Shown here: positions 24,427 through 33,072 of the stretch, piece by piece | How positions within the stretch are numbered: position 1 is the first letter of the stretch | Layout of the letters: every line of letters begins with the position of its first letter | NCBI GenBank assembly: GCA_903915035.1 | Contig: CAIWRI010000137.1 | Location: forward strand, 1-36,223 | Source: an uncultured Nitrosomonadales bacterium | GTDB taxonomy: Bacteria; Pseudomonadota; Gammaproteobacteria; Burkholderiales; Gallionellaceae | Length of the DNA: 36,223 nucleotides | Direction: 5' to 3' | The notes under the pieces: generated by a model | Database searches by the model: none | Seen by the model: the letters and a program-made list of their open reading frames with translations, nothing else | What the model was told of the DNA's origin: nothing | Position numbers and translations under genes: made by a program

Positions 24427-26601
24427 TCAGGCTTTAGCGGCCTTATCTGCATCTTCACCATAGTAAGCATGATAATTGTACTTGCCATAACTGCCGTAAT
24501 ATTCTTCATTCTTGAAGTTGGACTGATTCAGCACTGTGCCATAAATGGAAGCACCGCCACGCTGCAGCGCGCGTATTCCCCGTTTTGCCATCTGGAACGG
24601 TGTTGAATCCGCCTTGACAACAAACACCACACCCGTCGCCATGCTGGCAAGCACGACCGCATCGCTCACAAGTTGCACGGGTGGCGAATCGATGATAACC
24701 GTGTCGTACATCTCAGTCAGACCGGCAAGCAACTCCTTGAACCGCTCGGACAATAGCAACTCGAGCGGATTAGGGGGAATACTACCCGCAGTCAATATAT
24801 CCAGGTTGCTGCCTTCAATCTTGTAGACGCAGTTTTCAAGCTTATCGAGGCCCAATGCCAGCATCGACAAACCGGGGTGGGTGTTATCCAGCCCCAGAAC
24901 CTTGGCAATGGACGGACGTCGCATATCTGCATCGATCAGCAACACCTTCTTGGTCTGCGCATGGGCCATCGCCAGATTGATCGCAATCGTTGATTTACCT
25001 TCACCTGGCACGGAAGAAGTTACCAGCAGCATTTTCTTGGGATGATCGATGCCGGACAATAAAATCCCGGTTCGTATCGTCTTGATTCCTTCCGAGAAAA
25101 GCGACTTGGGCGCATCCAGGTAATGCATACCGGCGGTTTTTCCGGGGGCCAGCTCGATTTTCGGCACTGCCGCCAGCAAAGGCAGACCTATCTTGCGCTC
25201 GGCATCCTCGGTAGAACGCACACTGTTATCCAGATGTTCAAGTAAAAATGCCACCGCCACACCCAGCATCAGGCTCAACACAAAGGCCAGACTAATCACC
25301 ATTTGTTTTTTCGGCTTGATAGGGCTGCTGCCCGGCAGTGCGGGATCCACGACACGCGCTACCACACTCTGCAAATCGCTGACGGCCCGGGTACTCTTCA
25401 ACTGTGCCATGAACATGTCATACAGCTCAAGATTGGTTTTTACTTCGCGCTCCAGTCCCTGCAAGGCAAATTCTTTTTGATTCGAACCCTGGATAGTTTG
25501 CTTGGCTTCAGAGACCGCACCCGACAGAATGCTCTCATTGTTCTTAGCCAGTTCATATTCGCGCTGCAGACCGCTGACCACATCAACGACCTGCAGGCGC
25601 AAATCCTCTTTTGCCTTTTTCAAATCAGACTGAGCCTGGATGAGCTTGGGATGATCCTTGCCATAACGATTGGATAAGGTTTCTACTGTTCGTTCACGGT
25701 CAGTCACCGCATTCATCAACCCCATCACCATCGGATTGCGCTGAACCATGGGCAGAGACTCTTCATGTCCGCTGGCTTTTTTAACCTGCTCCAGCGTAGC
25801 CTGCGCCTGTGCGCGCATCACACGCGCCTGAGACAGGTTTGCCATATTCGTTGACAATTGAGAGGCGGCACCACCCAGTTCCAGCGTGACGCTGCTGATA
25901 ATATGATGTTCATCGCGATATTGCTGCAAGACCTGCTCCGATTTATCCAGCTTGGACTTCAGTTCAACGAGTTGCACATTCATCGAGCCTGTGGCCTTTT
26001 GCGTCATCTTATAACGCGCCTCCAGATCCATATCAATGTACACTTCCGCGATGGTATTGGCGAGGACAGCTGCCAATTCACGATCAGACGACGTGACGGT
26101 CAGTTTGATTAGTTGACTCTTTTTGGAGGGTTCAACTGTTACCATACCCAAAAGTTTACGCGCCAGTTTATGACGCATATCTTCCGCACTTATTTTCGCA
26201 GCACTGACACCCGCATTGGATGACAGTGAAGCTTTGGCAGGCGGATTAAAAACAGGATTGGCCAGCAGATCAAGTCTGTCAACCACCCCTTCCATCAAGG
26301 CATTGGATGTCAGCATTTCCACCTGAGTCTGATAATGCGCCTGATCCGAACTGACACCGCTGTACACCTCATCAATGCTCAGCATCTTGGCTTTTGTCTG
26401 CTCAACCAGTATGGTCACCGTCGAACTATAGATAGGCGTCATCATCGACACGATCACGATTACCAGCAAAGTGAGGATGCCCGCCAGCCCCAGTATACCC
26501 CCTTTGCGGCGCTGTATCACGCGCCAGTAGCCGATCAGATCAAGCGCCTGTTCATCTTCGACAACAGGCTGTGTGCTTAATGTATTAGTGAATTGTTGCA
26601 T
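24427..26601 (-). CDS. Wzc-type chain-length determinant tyrosine kinase (PCP-2a)
   Basis: An inner-membrane co-polymerase fused to a bacterial tyrosine kinase, 724 aa. Membrane segments lie near 36-55 and 434-455, and enclose a Wzz domain and a long periplasmic coiled coil (about 200-400). The cytoplasmic BY-kinase has Walker A SSVPGEGKST (about 530-539), Walker A' VLLIDADMRRP (about 553) and Walker B VIIDSPP. The C-terminus is a tyrosine cluster with seven Tyr in EEYYGSYGKYNYHAYYGE, the autophosphorylation site. The protein controls polymer length and export with the export protein, and is dephosphorylated by the next gene product. The ATG overlaps the preceding stop (TGATG); a TTG one codon earlier is possible. 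Confidence 0.95.
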   Translation of the reverse strand: MQQFTNTLSTQPVVEDEQALDLIGYWRVIQRRKGGILGLAGILTLLVIVIVSMMTPIYSSTVTILVEQTKAKMLSIDEVYSGVSSDQAHYQTQVEMLTSNALMEGVVDRLDLLANPVFNPPAKASLSSNAGVSAAKISAEDMRHKLARKLLGMVTVEPSKKSQLIKLTVTSSDRELAAVLANTIAEVYIDMDLEARYKMTQKATGSMNVQLVELKSKLDKSEQVLQQYRDEHHIISSVTLELGGAASQLSTNMANLSQARVMRAQAQATLEQVKKASGHEESLPMVQRNPMVMGLMNAVTDRERTVETLSNRYGKDHPKLIQAQSDLKKAKEDLRLQVVDVVSGLQREYELAKNNESILSGAVSEAKQTIQGSNQKEFALQGLEREVKTNLELYDMFMAQLKSTRAVSDLQSVVARVVDPALPGSSPIKPKKQMVISLAFVLSLMLGVAVAFLLEHLDNSVRSTEDAERKIGLPLLAAVPKIELAPGKTAGMHYLDAPKSLFSEGIKTIRTGILLSGIDHPKKMLLVTSSVPGEGKSTIAINLAMAHAQTKKVLLIDADMRRPSIAKVLGLDNTHPGLSMLALGLDKLENCVYKIEGSNLDILTAGSIPPNPLELLLSERFKELLAGLTEMYDTVIIDSPPVQLVSDAVVLASMATGVVFVVKADSTPFQMAKRGIRALQRGGASIYGTVLNQSNFKNEEYYGSYGKYNYHAYYGEDADKAAKA

Positions 26602-27194
26602 CAAAAGAAACCCTCTTCAACTGTGATTGTATCACCGGCAAAAACATCCGCATCCAGATCTATTTTGGATTCCGGACGATGAACATCCGCCTCGCGAACG
26701 ATAAACATTTTACTCACGGAACCGCGCGGCGCAAAACCGCCGGCCAAGGCAATCGCCTTGCGCACGGTCATGCCGATCTGATAAGGAAAACCGCCCGGAC
26801 GATTGACCTGGCCTATCACGAAGAAAGGCCGGTATTCAATCATGCTGACCGACACTCGCGGATTCTTCAGATATCCCTTGCGCAAACCTGTGACTATTTT
26901 AGTTTCCAGTTCTGTAATGGACAACCCTAAGGCACTGACCTCGCCGAACGGAAATGCAATCAGACCCGTATCAGGCAGTCGGTAATTCAGGCGAGACAGA
27001 TCCTCCTCATCGAAAACCGTAATAGTGATCACATCGCCTGAACCCAGACGGTAAGTCCTGTTGTCAGCCGATGCCTGCGCCGGCATATCAGCAGCACTGA
27101 CGCCGCCTGCCAATCCGGCCAGCACAAAAAAAACGGCAATCAACCGGTACAACCTGGATGCAATACCCTGCTTATAACTATTCAAATGAAACAA
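26601..27194 (-). CDS. Short Wza-like polysaccharide export (OPX) protein
   Basis: A periplasmic export protein of 197 aa. The signal peptide (about 1-34, ending VSA-AD) is not a lipoprotein signal. The Poly_export domain follows (YRLGSGDVITITVFDEEDLS, with IAFPFGEVSALGLS) and then one SLBB-like domain (FFVIGQVNRPGGFPY, KAIALAGGFAPRGS). E. coli Wza is about 380 aa with further domains and a C-terminal amphipathic helix that spans the outer membrane; these are absent here. The start is TTG at 27194, with a perfect GGAGGT 5 bases upstream; no ATG exists before the signal-peptide cleavage site. The beta-barrel encoded just upstream may form the outer-membrane pore. Confidence 0.92.
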   Translation of the reverse strand: MFHLNSYKQGIASRLYRLIAVFFVLAGLAGGVSAADMPAQASADNRTYRLGSGDVITITVFDEEDLSRLNYRLPDTGLIAFPFGEVSALGLSITELETKIVTGLRKGYLKNPRVSVSMIEYRPFFVIGQVNRPGGFPYQIGMTVRKAIALAGGFAPRGSVSKMFIVREADVHRPESKIDLDADVFAGDTITVEEGFF

Positions 27195-27230
27195 AACCCA
27201 CCTCCGTTAAAATATGCAATAGCCAGAAAA

Positions 27231-28448
27231 TCACAAGGATCCTTCCAGCGTCAGCATCGTCACAGCTTGCGTATAACTCCACAATGCAGTTGTAGAGTCA
27301 CGCTTGGTGTCCTTGAATTCCAGACCCGCACGCAACCACGATCTGAAATTGTAGATGCCTTTCAGCGAATAACTCTCGCGCTTGTCGGTACGAGCACCGC
27401 CCTGGAACTTGTCTTCACCATTACCCAGCGTTACTGCAGAGGAGATAAAACCCGACCAGTCCTGCGACCAGGTCAGGTTTGAATCCTGAGTGACAACATA
27501 ACCGGCAACACTACCATCTTCGCTAACCGTTTGATGCAAGGAAGCATCAAACTTTGAATACTGTTTCGGACTCCAGATCACATCAGCATCCCATACAGTC
27601 CCGGTGCCTTTCGCGCGCAGAGATGAGTCAAAGTTCTTTACCACCTCACCCACCTTGATACTGCCTGTGGTTTTGGCTGTCGCAATCCACTTGACACCAA
27701 CCATGTAACGCTGCTCGGTACTGTCCAGCGTCCCACCCGTCAAGGCCGTTTCCGCAACATCATAACTGTATTTACTTTCTCCAGCTTCGACAAACATATG
27801 GGTAGCAGGTGCAACCCGGTAGAAGAAAGTACCCTTTACATTCGCCATACTGTAATCATAATACTGGGTGTAGTGACTGTTGTTACTGTCGTAACGTTTA
27901 ATGTTCTCGCTGCCGGACAATTCAAACTGACCTGTCGAATCATCCGTACCATAATGCCCCATTGCGCTCACGCCACCGGTGTGCCATTGTTCCTGGCTGC
28001 CATTAAGCACGGCATTTCGAGCATCATGACCAAGGTTATAATTTACACTCAGCAAACTTTTTAAACGCATAGTCCAGGCATTATCTGCAAACGCGGAAAA
28101 ATTATGATCGTTAAAGTTATCAATGGTACTGCTGGCAAACTGCGTGTAGTTCCCCGCATATTTAACTGCGTACAACTGACCCTGTGTCGGCAAGCCGATA
28201 ACCACATTGGGATTTATTGAAGTAACAACAGAGGAGGTTTTATTGGTATTGCTGGAACCGGCATTGCTGTTGATGCCAGCGACTAAAGCTATCCAGGGCT
28301 GTATTTCAAAAACCCCTTCGTGAACAGTGGCCGGCACGAAAGCGCCACTTGCGGTGGGATTCGAAATCGAAGCGTCATCAGCAACCGCGTAACCGGCAAA
28401 CAAGACAGAGAGAACAGCACCAGAAATTATCGACAGTTTATGTGACAT
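27231..28448 (-). CDS. Outer-membrane beta-barrel protein of the EPS locus (EpsL-like)
   Basis: A protein of 405 aa with signal peptide (MSHKLSIISGAVLSVLFAGYAVA-DD) and a chain of alternating amphipathic beta strands rich in aromatic and polar residues (such as YAVKYAGNYTQFA, GTFFYRVAPATHMFVEAGES, WLRAGLEFKDTKRDS). The C-terminal strand ends AVTMLTLEGSL. Length suggests about 16-18 strands. Betaproteobacterial EPS loci encode such barrels under names like EpsL. It lies between the Wzy-like gene and the short export protein, so an outer-membrane secretion pore or accessory is likely. Function is inferred from fold and context. Confidence 0.82.
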   Translation of the reverse strand: MSHKLSIISGAVLSVLFAGYAVADDASISNPTASGAFVPATVHEGVFEIQPWIALVAGINSNAGSSNTNKTSSVVTSINPNVVIGLPTQGQLYAVKYAGNYTQFASSTIDNFNDHNFSAFADNAWTMRLKSLLSVNYNLGHDARNAVLNGSQEQWHTGGVSAMGHYGTDDSTGQFELSGSENIKRYDSNNSHYTQYYDYSMANVKGTFFYRVAPATHMFVEAGESKYSYDVAETALTGGTLDSTEQRYMVGVKWIATAKTTGSIKVGEVVKNFDSSLRAKGTGTVWDADVIWSPKQYSKFDASLHQTVSEDGSVAGYVVTQDSNLTWSQDWSGFISSAVTLGNGEDKFQGGARTDKRESYSLKGIYNFRSWLRAGLEFKDTKRDSTTALWSYTQAVTMLTLEGSL

Positions 28449-28499
28449 AACAACCCTTCAGAAAAATAAATATTGTGGCTGATAATACAGTAATATTCG

Positions 28500-29960
28500 T
28501 CATATTCTGTACTTATTTAGCAAATAAGGAAAACTAATCATAATTAAAAACAGCATCGCATTGGCCGGATTCTGAAAATTAAAATCCACTGCGGCATGTA
28601 TCAGCAAGGACACCATTCCCATCAGACTGGCAAAAGCCATGCCGCGCTGCAACTGATCACGGCTTTGTGCCAGTAAAGCGATAGCACGCATTATGCTGTG
28701 AACAATGATCACGCCCAGCAGCAGCAAACCTGTCAAGCCAGTCTCGCTGGCAATCTCAACGTAATCATTATGTGCATGATCATAAAAGCCATTGACATCC
28801 GCTTTGACGTAACGCGGAAAGGCAAGATGAAAAGTCCCGCCCCCCAAGCCTAGTAAAGGATAGTCGCGAACAATCTGCACGGCATAACGTGCGGCCTGGC
28901 TTCTTTGCTCAAGCGATTCAGAAGGAATCTGCACTGCCGGTGCGCCAACTTCAGTCCTGGAGATACGGGCCTGAGTTTCAATGTTGGTATTCTCGATGCG
29001 CTGCACCACTTTCTCTATGCCGACAATCCCGCCGATGATAACCACGTCGATCACAATCAGACTCACAATAAAAATCATCATCGCCTGTGTCACATCATGC
29101 TTGTGCTTTACACTAATATTACGCGTCATATATTTCGTCAATATGACAGTAAACAAGCCAACGATCAGCAAACTGGCGAGGAAGGCAGAATTTCCCATCC
29201 GCGAGCGCGTTGCCACCAAACCGATCACCATAATAATCAGCGAGACGCGCAACAATATCTTTTCGCTGAACAGCAGGGACAACCAGCCATGCAGACGCGT
29301 CCTCCAGTTTGTAAATGAACGTCCATCCAGCTTGGCTATCATCAACCCTATGCCCGTTGCCAGCGTCATCTCCAGATAACCTGCCAGATGATTGTGATAT
29401 ATGAAAGTGCCATGCGCCCAGCCATCGATCACAGGCACAAAGAACACTTCAAAGGTTGTGCCGCTGGCCATCAGCATCACACCCAGCATGGCCTGAAACA
29501 GTCCAGAAATAACAATCACTTTGGCGAGCAACTCGATTCTTCGCTGCGAATTGATCAAGCTCAGCGTAACCCAGAATACAATTAATAATATTAAAGCTTT
29601 GCTCAAATAGAGTTGCGTCGAATAAACATCTATCGAAATCATCTTTCCGGCATAGCCGCTGACACCACGCAATCCTGGCGCATTAAGCCAGGCTGTCGGC
29701 AACGGAAGCAACTGCAAAGCCAGCAGACTTACCCACAAGCCCTGAACGAACAAGGGAACACGCCCTATCTTCCAGACAATGGCCGTGCTACGCCGGCAAG
29801 GCTTCCATATTGTCCACAACAACAGACTGCCTGACAGCATGCCCAATAATGCCAATGCCCAGGGACGATTACTTGCCAGCGGCAAAGGCGTGTAAACAAT
29901 CAATGCCAGCAGCGCATAAAACTGGGCACGATCAGACATAGCTTCAGCAGTTCGGGTCAA
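28500..29960 (-). CDS. O-antigen ligase/polymerase family membrane protein (Wzy/WaaL-like)
   Basis: An inner-membrane protein of 486 aa with about 10-12 membrane segments and a large periplasmic loop. The Wzy_C region has LGGGTFHLAFPRY followed by DHAHNDYVEIASETGLTGL, the conserved HNDYxE motif of ligases and polymerases. In an EPS locus it is most likely the repeat-unit polymerase. The start is TTG at 29960, chosen because AGGAG lies 8 bases upstream; an ATG seven codons later has only a weak GAAG. Confidence 0.88.
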   Translation of the reverse strand: MTRTAEAMSDRAQFYALLALIVYTPLPLASNRPWALALLGMLSGSLLLWTIWKPCRRSTAIVWKIGRVPLFVQGLWVSLLALQLLPLPTAWLNAPGLRGVSGYAGKMISIDVYSTQLYLSKALILLIVFWVTLSLINSQRRIELLAKVIVISGLFQAMLGVMLMASGTTFEVFFVPVIDGWAHGTFIYHNHLAGYLEMTLATGIGLMIAKLDGRSFTNWRTRLHGWLSLLFSEKILLRVSLIIMVIGLVATRSRMGNSAFLASLLIVGLFTVILTKYMTRNISVKHKHDVTQAMMIFIVSLIVIDVVIIGGIVGIEKVVQRIENTNIETQARISRTEVGAPAVQIPSESLEQRSQAARYAVQIVRDYPLLGLGGGTFHLAFPRYVKADVNGFYDHAHNDYVEIASETGLTGLLLLGVIIVHSIMRAIALLAQSRDQLQRGMAFASLMGMVSLLIHAAVDFNFQNPANAMLFLIMISFPYLLNKYRI

Positions 29961-30044
29961 TACAGAACTCCTGTTTATTTAATGACTGTGTGACACTGGG
30001 TTGGTAAAAATACTGCCATTTTTAAATAATGTGCTCTGAGTATT

Positions 30045-30073
30045 GTCATTCCGGCGCAAACCGGAATCCAGCG
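30045..30073. repeat. REP-like palindromic repeat between wzy-like gene and fcl
   Basis: GTCATTCCGG-N6-CCGGAATCCAG forms a hairpin with a 7-base perfect stem (30048-30054 with 61-67 of the same hundred). It resembles the GTCATTCC...GGAATCCAG palindromes scattered in many proteobacterial genomes. It lies in the 149-base gap between the Wzy-like gene and fcl and could affect mRNA stability or end transcription in part; no T run is present. Confidence 0.65.
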
Positions 30074-30109
30074 CGTTTTAAATTACCGGAAAACTTATCT
30101 TGCTGCACA

Positions 30110-31183
30110 TTACCGCGCTAAAAATTCAGCATACGCTTTTGCGATCCCGTCCAGCATTCCCACTTCCTGAAGCCATCCCATCTTGCGAATTCTGGATACA
30201 TCCATTATCTTACGCATGGTGCCATCCGGTTTACTGGTGTCCTGCACAAACTGCCCCTGATAGCCTACCACCCCGGCCACAGTTTCTGCCAGTTCGCGGA
30301 TAGTCAGATCCTCGCCTGAACCCACATTGATCAGCGGACACTGCAAGGGATCTACCAGCCCGTCGTAGCGCGCATCATCCAGCGTTGCAAGGAATACCAG
30401 CGCATTCGCGAGATCCTCCACATACAGAAATTCACGCTTAGGCGTACCGCTGCCCCATAAAACAACTTCAGGCGCAAGCTTCCGGGCGCAAGAAGCCTGA
30501 AGAGAAGCTTTTAAATCCGCGGGGATGATGCCGTGAATCGCTTCATCGCGGTTAATGCCTTCGATGTCGCCAGTCTGGGCAAGTTTAGCCAGATGAAGTT
30601 TGCGGATCAGTGCAGGCAGAACATGAGAATTATTCAGATCGTAACTGTCACCTGGTCCGTAAAGATTGGTCGGCATCGCCGCCAGCCATTTGGTATGGTA
30701 CTGGCGATTGTAAGCCCAGCACATCTCGATGCCGGCGATCTTGGCCAACGCATAAGCTCTGTTGGTAGCTTCCAGCGGACCTGTCAGCAGATATTCTTCC
30801 CGGATAGGCTGCGGACAATCACGCGGGTAGATGCACGAACTGCCCAGAAAGATCAGCCGTTTAACATTTGTTGCATGAGCTGCGCGGCAGATATTCGCCT
30901 CGATCAGCAGATTGCTCATCAGAAAATCAACCGGATAGATGTTGTTGGCGTGAATACCGCCGACTTTCGCCGCCGCCAGAAAAACCAGTTCAGGCTTTTC
31001 CTGATCGAAAAACAACTGCGTGGCCACCGCATCTTCCAGATTCAGTTCCGCATGTGTGCGCGTTACCAGATTGCTGTAACCCTGCTTTTGCAGCTCGCGC
31101 ATGATTGCGCTGCCAGCCAGGCCGCGGTGACCCGCGACGTAAATTTTAGAAGACAGGCTCAAGGAGCAAGTAACAAGTGACAA
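30110..31183 (-). CDS. fcl: GDP-L-fucose synthase
   Basis: Catalyses epimerisation and NADPH reduction of GDP-4-keto-6-deoxy-mannose to GDP-L-fucose. It is an SDR enzyme of 357 aa: KIYVAGHRGLAGSAI (nucleotide loop), SSCIYPRDCPQPIREEYLL, catalytic Tyr144 and Lys148 in YALAKIAG, and the block NLYGPGDSYDLNNSHVLPAL. An insert of about 35 residues before WGSGTPKREFLYVEDLA is seen in some homologues. The start is TTG at 31183 with AGGAG 6 bases upstream. The first ten codons lie within a CAAG-rich heptamer tract and are extra relative to most family members. The gene follows gmd, which supplies its substrate. Confidence 0.94.
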   Translation of the reverse strand: MSLVTCSLSLSSKIYVAGHRGLAGSAIMRELQKQGYSNLVTRTHAELNLEDAVATQLFFDQEKPELVFLAAAKVGGIHANNIYPVDFLMSNLLIEANICRAAHATNVKRLIFLGSSCIYPRDCPQPIREEYLLTGPLEATNRAYALAKIAGIEMCWAYNRQYHTKWLAAMPTNLYGPGDSYDLNNSHVLPALIRKLHLAKLAQTGDIEGINRDEAIHGIIPADLKASLQASCARKLAPEVVLWGSGTPKREFLYVEDLANALVFLATLDDARYDGLVDPLQCPLINVGSGEDLTIRELAETVAGVVGYQGQFVQDTSKPDGTMRKIMDVSRIRKMGWLQEVGMLDGIAKAYAEFLAR

Positions 31184-31187
31184 GGTA
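31160..31187. repeat. Four imperfect heptamer repeats spanning the fcl start codon
   Basis: Four back-to-back 7-base units with consensus CAAGKDR begin at 31160, 31167, 31174 and 31181. The minus-strand TTG start of fcl is the first three bases of the last unit, and the other three units encode its first residues. Because 7 is not a multiple of 3, a gain or loss of one unit would shift the reading frame. Confidence 0.7.
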
Positions 31188-31230
31188 AGCTCCTGATAAA
31201 AATATTAAAAACAGATGCAAGTTTCAAATT

Positions 31231-31304
31231 CAGATTCAAGGTAAAGACAGGGACAAGGTACAAAAAAACCTTGGACCCTGAATCTGTTTTTACCTTATCC
31301 CTGC
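31231..31304. repeat. CAAGG-rich inverted repeat between gmd and fcl
   Basis: CAGATTCAAGGT (31231-31242) pairs with ACCCTGAATCTG (31275-31286) with one mismatch, and an inner CAAGGT (31254-31259) pairs with ACCTTG (31268-31273). The 3' arm and the following bases to 31304 match a segment at the end of wecG (near 34195-34231) and another near 35226-35256. The element starts a few bases after the gmd stop and could be a mobile or processing element of the locus. Confidence 0.6.
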
Positions 31305-31305
31305 T

Positions 31306-32433
31306 TTACTCGTTATAGTCGAAGGCCTGATAACCATGCTTCTTAACCAGCTCGTCGCGCTCTGCGCCCTTGAGATCTTCGCGCACCATTTCAGAGACCA
31401 GTTCATGGAAGGTGATTTTAGGTTTCCAGCCAAGTTTTTGATGCGCCTTAGTTGGATCGCCCAGCAGCGTTTCAACTTCCGTAGGGCGGAAATAACGCGG
31501 ATCGACTTGAATGATGCAGCGACCTTGTTCGTCATAACCCTTCTCGTCAACGTCTGCACCTTCCCAGCGGATAATAATGCCGAGTTCTTTTGCCGCAATC
31601 TCAACAAACTGGCGCACGCTGTATTGCACGCCGGTGGCAATCACGAAGTCTTCCGGCTTATCCTGTTGCAGCATCAGCCATTGCATTTCCACATAATCTT
31701 TGGCATGTCCCCAGTCGCGCAGTGAATCCATGTTGCCCAGAAACAAGCAGTCCTGAAGCCCAAGCTTGATGCGAGCCAGCGCGCGGGTGATTTTGCGCGT
31801 AACAAAGGTTTCGCCGCGTAACGGGCTTTCATGATTGAACAGAATGCCGTTGCAGGCGTAAATACCATAGGCTTCACGATAATTGACCGTGATCCAGTAG
31901 GCGTACATTTTCGCTACGGCATAAGGGCTGCGCGGATAGAAAGGCGTGGTTTCCTTTTGCGGGATTTCCTGAACCAGACCGTATAGTTCAGAGGTGGAAG
32001 CCTGATAGAAGCGCGTTTTCTTTTCCAGTCCGAGGATGCGGATCGCCTCCAGTATGCGCAGCGTGCCTATGCCATCCGCATTCGCGGTGTATTCCGGCGT
32101 GTCGAACGATACCGCAACGTGGCTCATCGCAGCCAGATTGTAGATTTCGTCGGGTTGTACCTGCTGGATGATGCGGATCAAATTTGTTGAATCAGTCAGA
32201 TCGCCGTAGTGCAGCTTCAATTTGGCATTATCAACATGTGGATCCTGATACAGATGATCAATGCGGTCGGTATTGAACAGCGAAGAGCGACGTTTCACGC
32301 CGTGAACCATGTAACCTTTGCTGAGCAGAAGCTCGGCCAGGTAGGCGCCATCCTGTCCGGTAATGCCGGTGATCAAGGCAACTTTAGCTTGTTGAACATC
32401 GGCTATCGGGTGCTGAGTATTCGATTGTGTCAT
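31306..32433 (-). CDS. gmd: GDP-mannose 4,6-dehydratase
   Basis: Converts GDP-D-mannose to GDP-4-keto-6-deoxy-D-mannose, the substrate of the next enzyme. It is an SDR protein of 375 aa: [19 protein letters not shown] (nucleotide loop), [19 protein letters not shown], catalytic YxxxK in [32 protein letters not shown] and [17 protein letters not shown]. The ATG at 32433 is preferred to 32466, since it has GAGA 6 bases upstream and the usual length. Together with fcl it shows that GDP-L-fucose is a likely precursor of this polysaccharide. A CAAGG-rich element begins directly after the stop. Confidence 0.96.
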   Translation of the reverse strand: MTQSNTQHPIADVQQAKVALITGITGQDGAYLAELLLSKGYMVHGVKRRSSLFNTDRIDHLYQDPHVDNAKLKLHYGDLTDSTNLIRIIQQVQPDEIYNLAAMSHVAVSFDTPEYTANADGIGTLRILEAIRILGLEKKTRFYQASTSELYGLVQEIPQKETTPFYPRSPYAVAKMYAYWITVNYREAYGIYACNGILFNHESPLRGETFVTRKITRALARIKLGLQDCLFLGNMDSLRDWGHAKDYVEMQWLMLQQDKPEDFVIATGVQYSVRQFVEIAAKELGIIIRWEGADVDEKGYDEQGRCIIQVDPRYFRPTEVETLLGDPTKAHQKLGWKPKITFHELVSEMVREDLKGAERDELVKKHGYQAFDYNE

Positions 32434-32526
32434 TATTATCTCTTTCAAATCGGCAATGCGTAGCATGCCAACAATCGGTTAAAGTTAAAAACTATGGTAC
32501 AAACTTCTAAAATTTTGCCCGTTTCT

Positions 32527-32550
32527 TCAAGGCATTTTACATTGCCTTGA
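32527..32550. other. Stem-loop in the gap upstream of gmd
   Basis: TCAAGGCA (32527-32534) pairs perfectly with TGCCTTGA (32543-32550) around an 8-base loop, in the 231-base gap between the split transferase gene and gmd. On the minus strand no T run follows, so it is unlikely to be a full terminator. It could be an mRNA processing or stability structure. Confidence 0.4.
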
Positions 32551-32664
32551 TTACTGCTTCATTACATTCACGAGACTGTAGTGCTTTCCGTAACTTGCCG
32601 ATTGGATTTTTTCTGTTACACGCCGGAGTCTTGCGGCTCGCTGGCGTGAAACTCGCGTAGCTGC

Positions 32665-33072
32665 TTAATGTACATTTTTACCGATAAATCCAACTAATAT
32701 CGTTTTTGCAATGATTTTGACATCAAACCATAGCGACCAGTTCTGAATGTACTCAAGATCATGATCAACACGGCCCTGCATTTTATCCAGCGTATCAGTC
32801 TCACCTCTATACCCGCTAATCTGAGCCAGACCTGTAATGCCGGGCTTGACTTTGTGGCGCAGCATGTAGCCTCTGATCTGCTTGCGATATTGTTCATTGT
32901 GCGCAACCGCATGCGGCCTTGGCCCCACAATGGACATGGTTCCCTGCAGTACATTGATAAACTGGGGCAATTCATCCAGCGAGGTGCGACGCAGAAAGGC
33001 ACCAAAAGGCGTAATCCGTATATCATTCTTTTTCGCCTGTACGACTTTATCGCCGTTATCGCAAACGGTCAT
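32665..33072 (-). CDS. C-terminal fragment of the initiating sugar-phosphate transferase (frameshifted)
   Basis: This 135-aa frame holds the catalytic C-terminal part of a polyisoprenyl-phosphate hexose-1-phosphate transferase (WbaP/EpsB type). It has the Asp-Glu dyad in RRTSLDELPQFINVLQGTMS, then VGPRPH, and KPGITGLAQISGYRGETD. The frame that begins before its ATG reads VVEVWKFRSMTV, the normal continuation of the other half, so the two frames were one gene. The ATG overlaps the stop of the N-terminal half (ATGA), so it might be translated by coupling as a separate chain. Confidence 0.85.
   Translation of the reverse strand: MTVCDNGDKVVQAKKNDIRITPFGAFLRRTSLDELPQFINVLQGTMSIVGPRPHAVAHNEQYRKQIRGYMLRHKVKPGITGLAQISGYRGETDTLDKMQGRVDHDLEYIQNWSLWFDVKIIAKTILVGFIGKNVH

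Noticed and set aside
30533-31180. Plus-strand frame of 215 codons opposite fcl
   Set aside because: It is antisense to an enzyme with all catalytic motifs and shows no domain or signal of its own.
32619-32648. CACGCC...GGCGTG hairpin after the split transferase gene as a terminator
   Set aside because: The loop is about 18 bases, and on the minus strand no T run follows; it remains only a possible structure.
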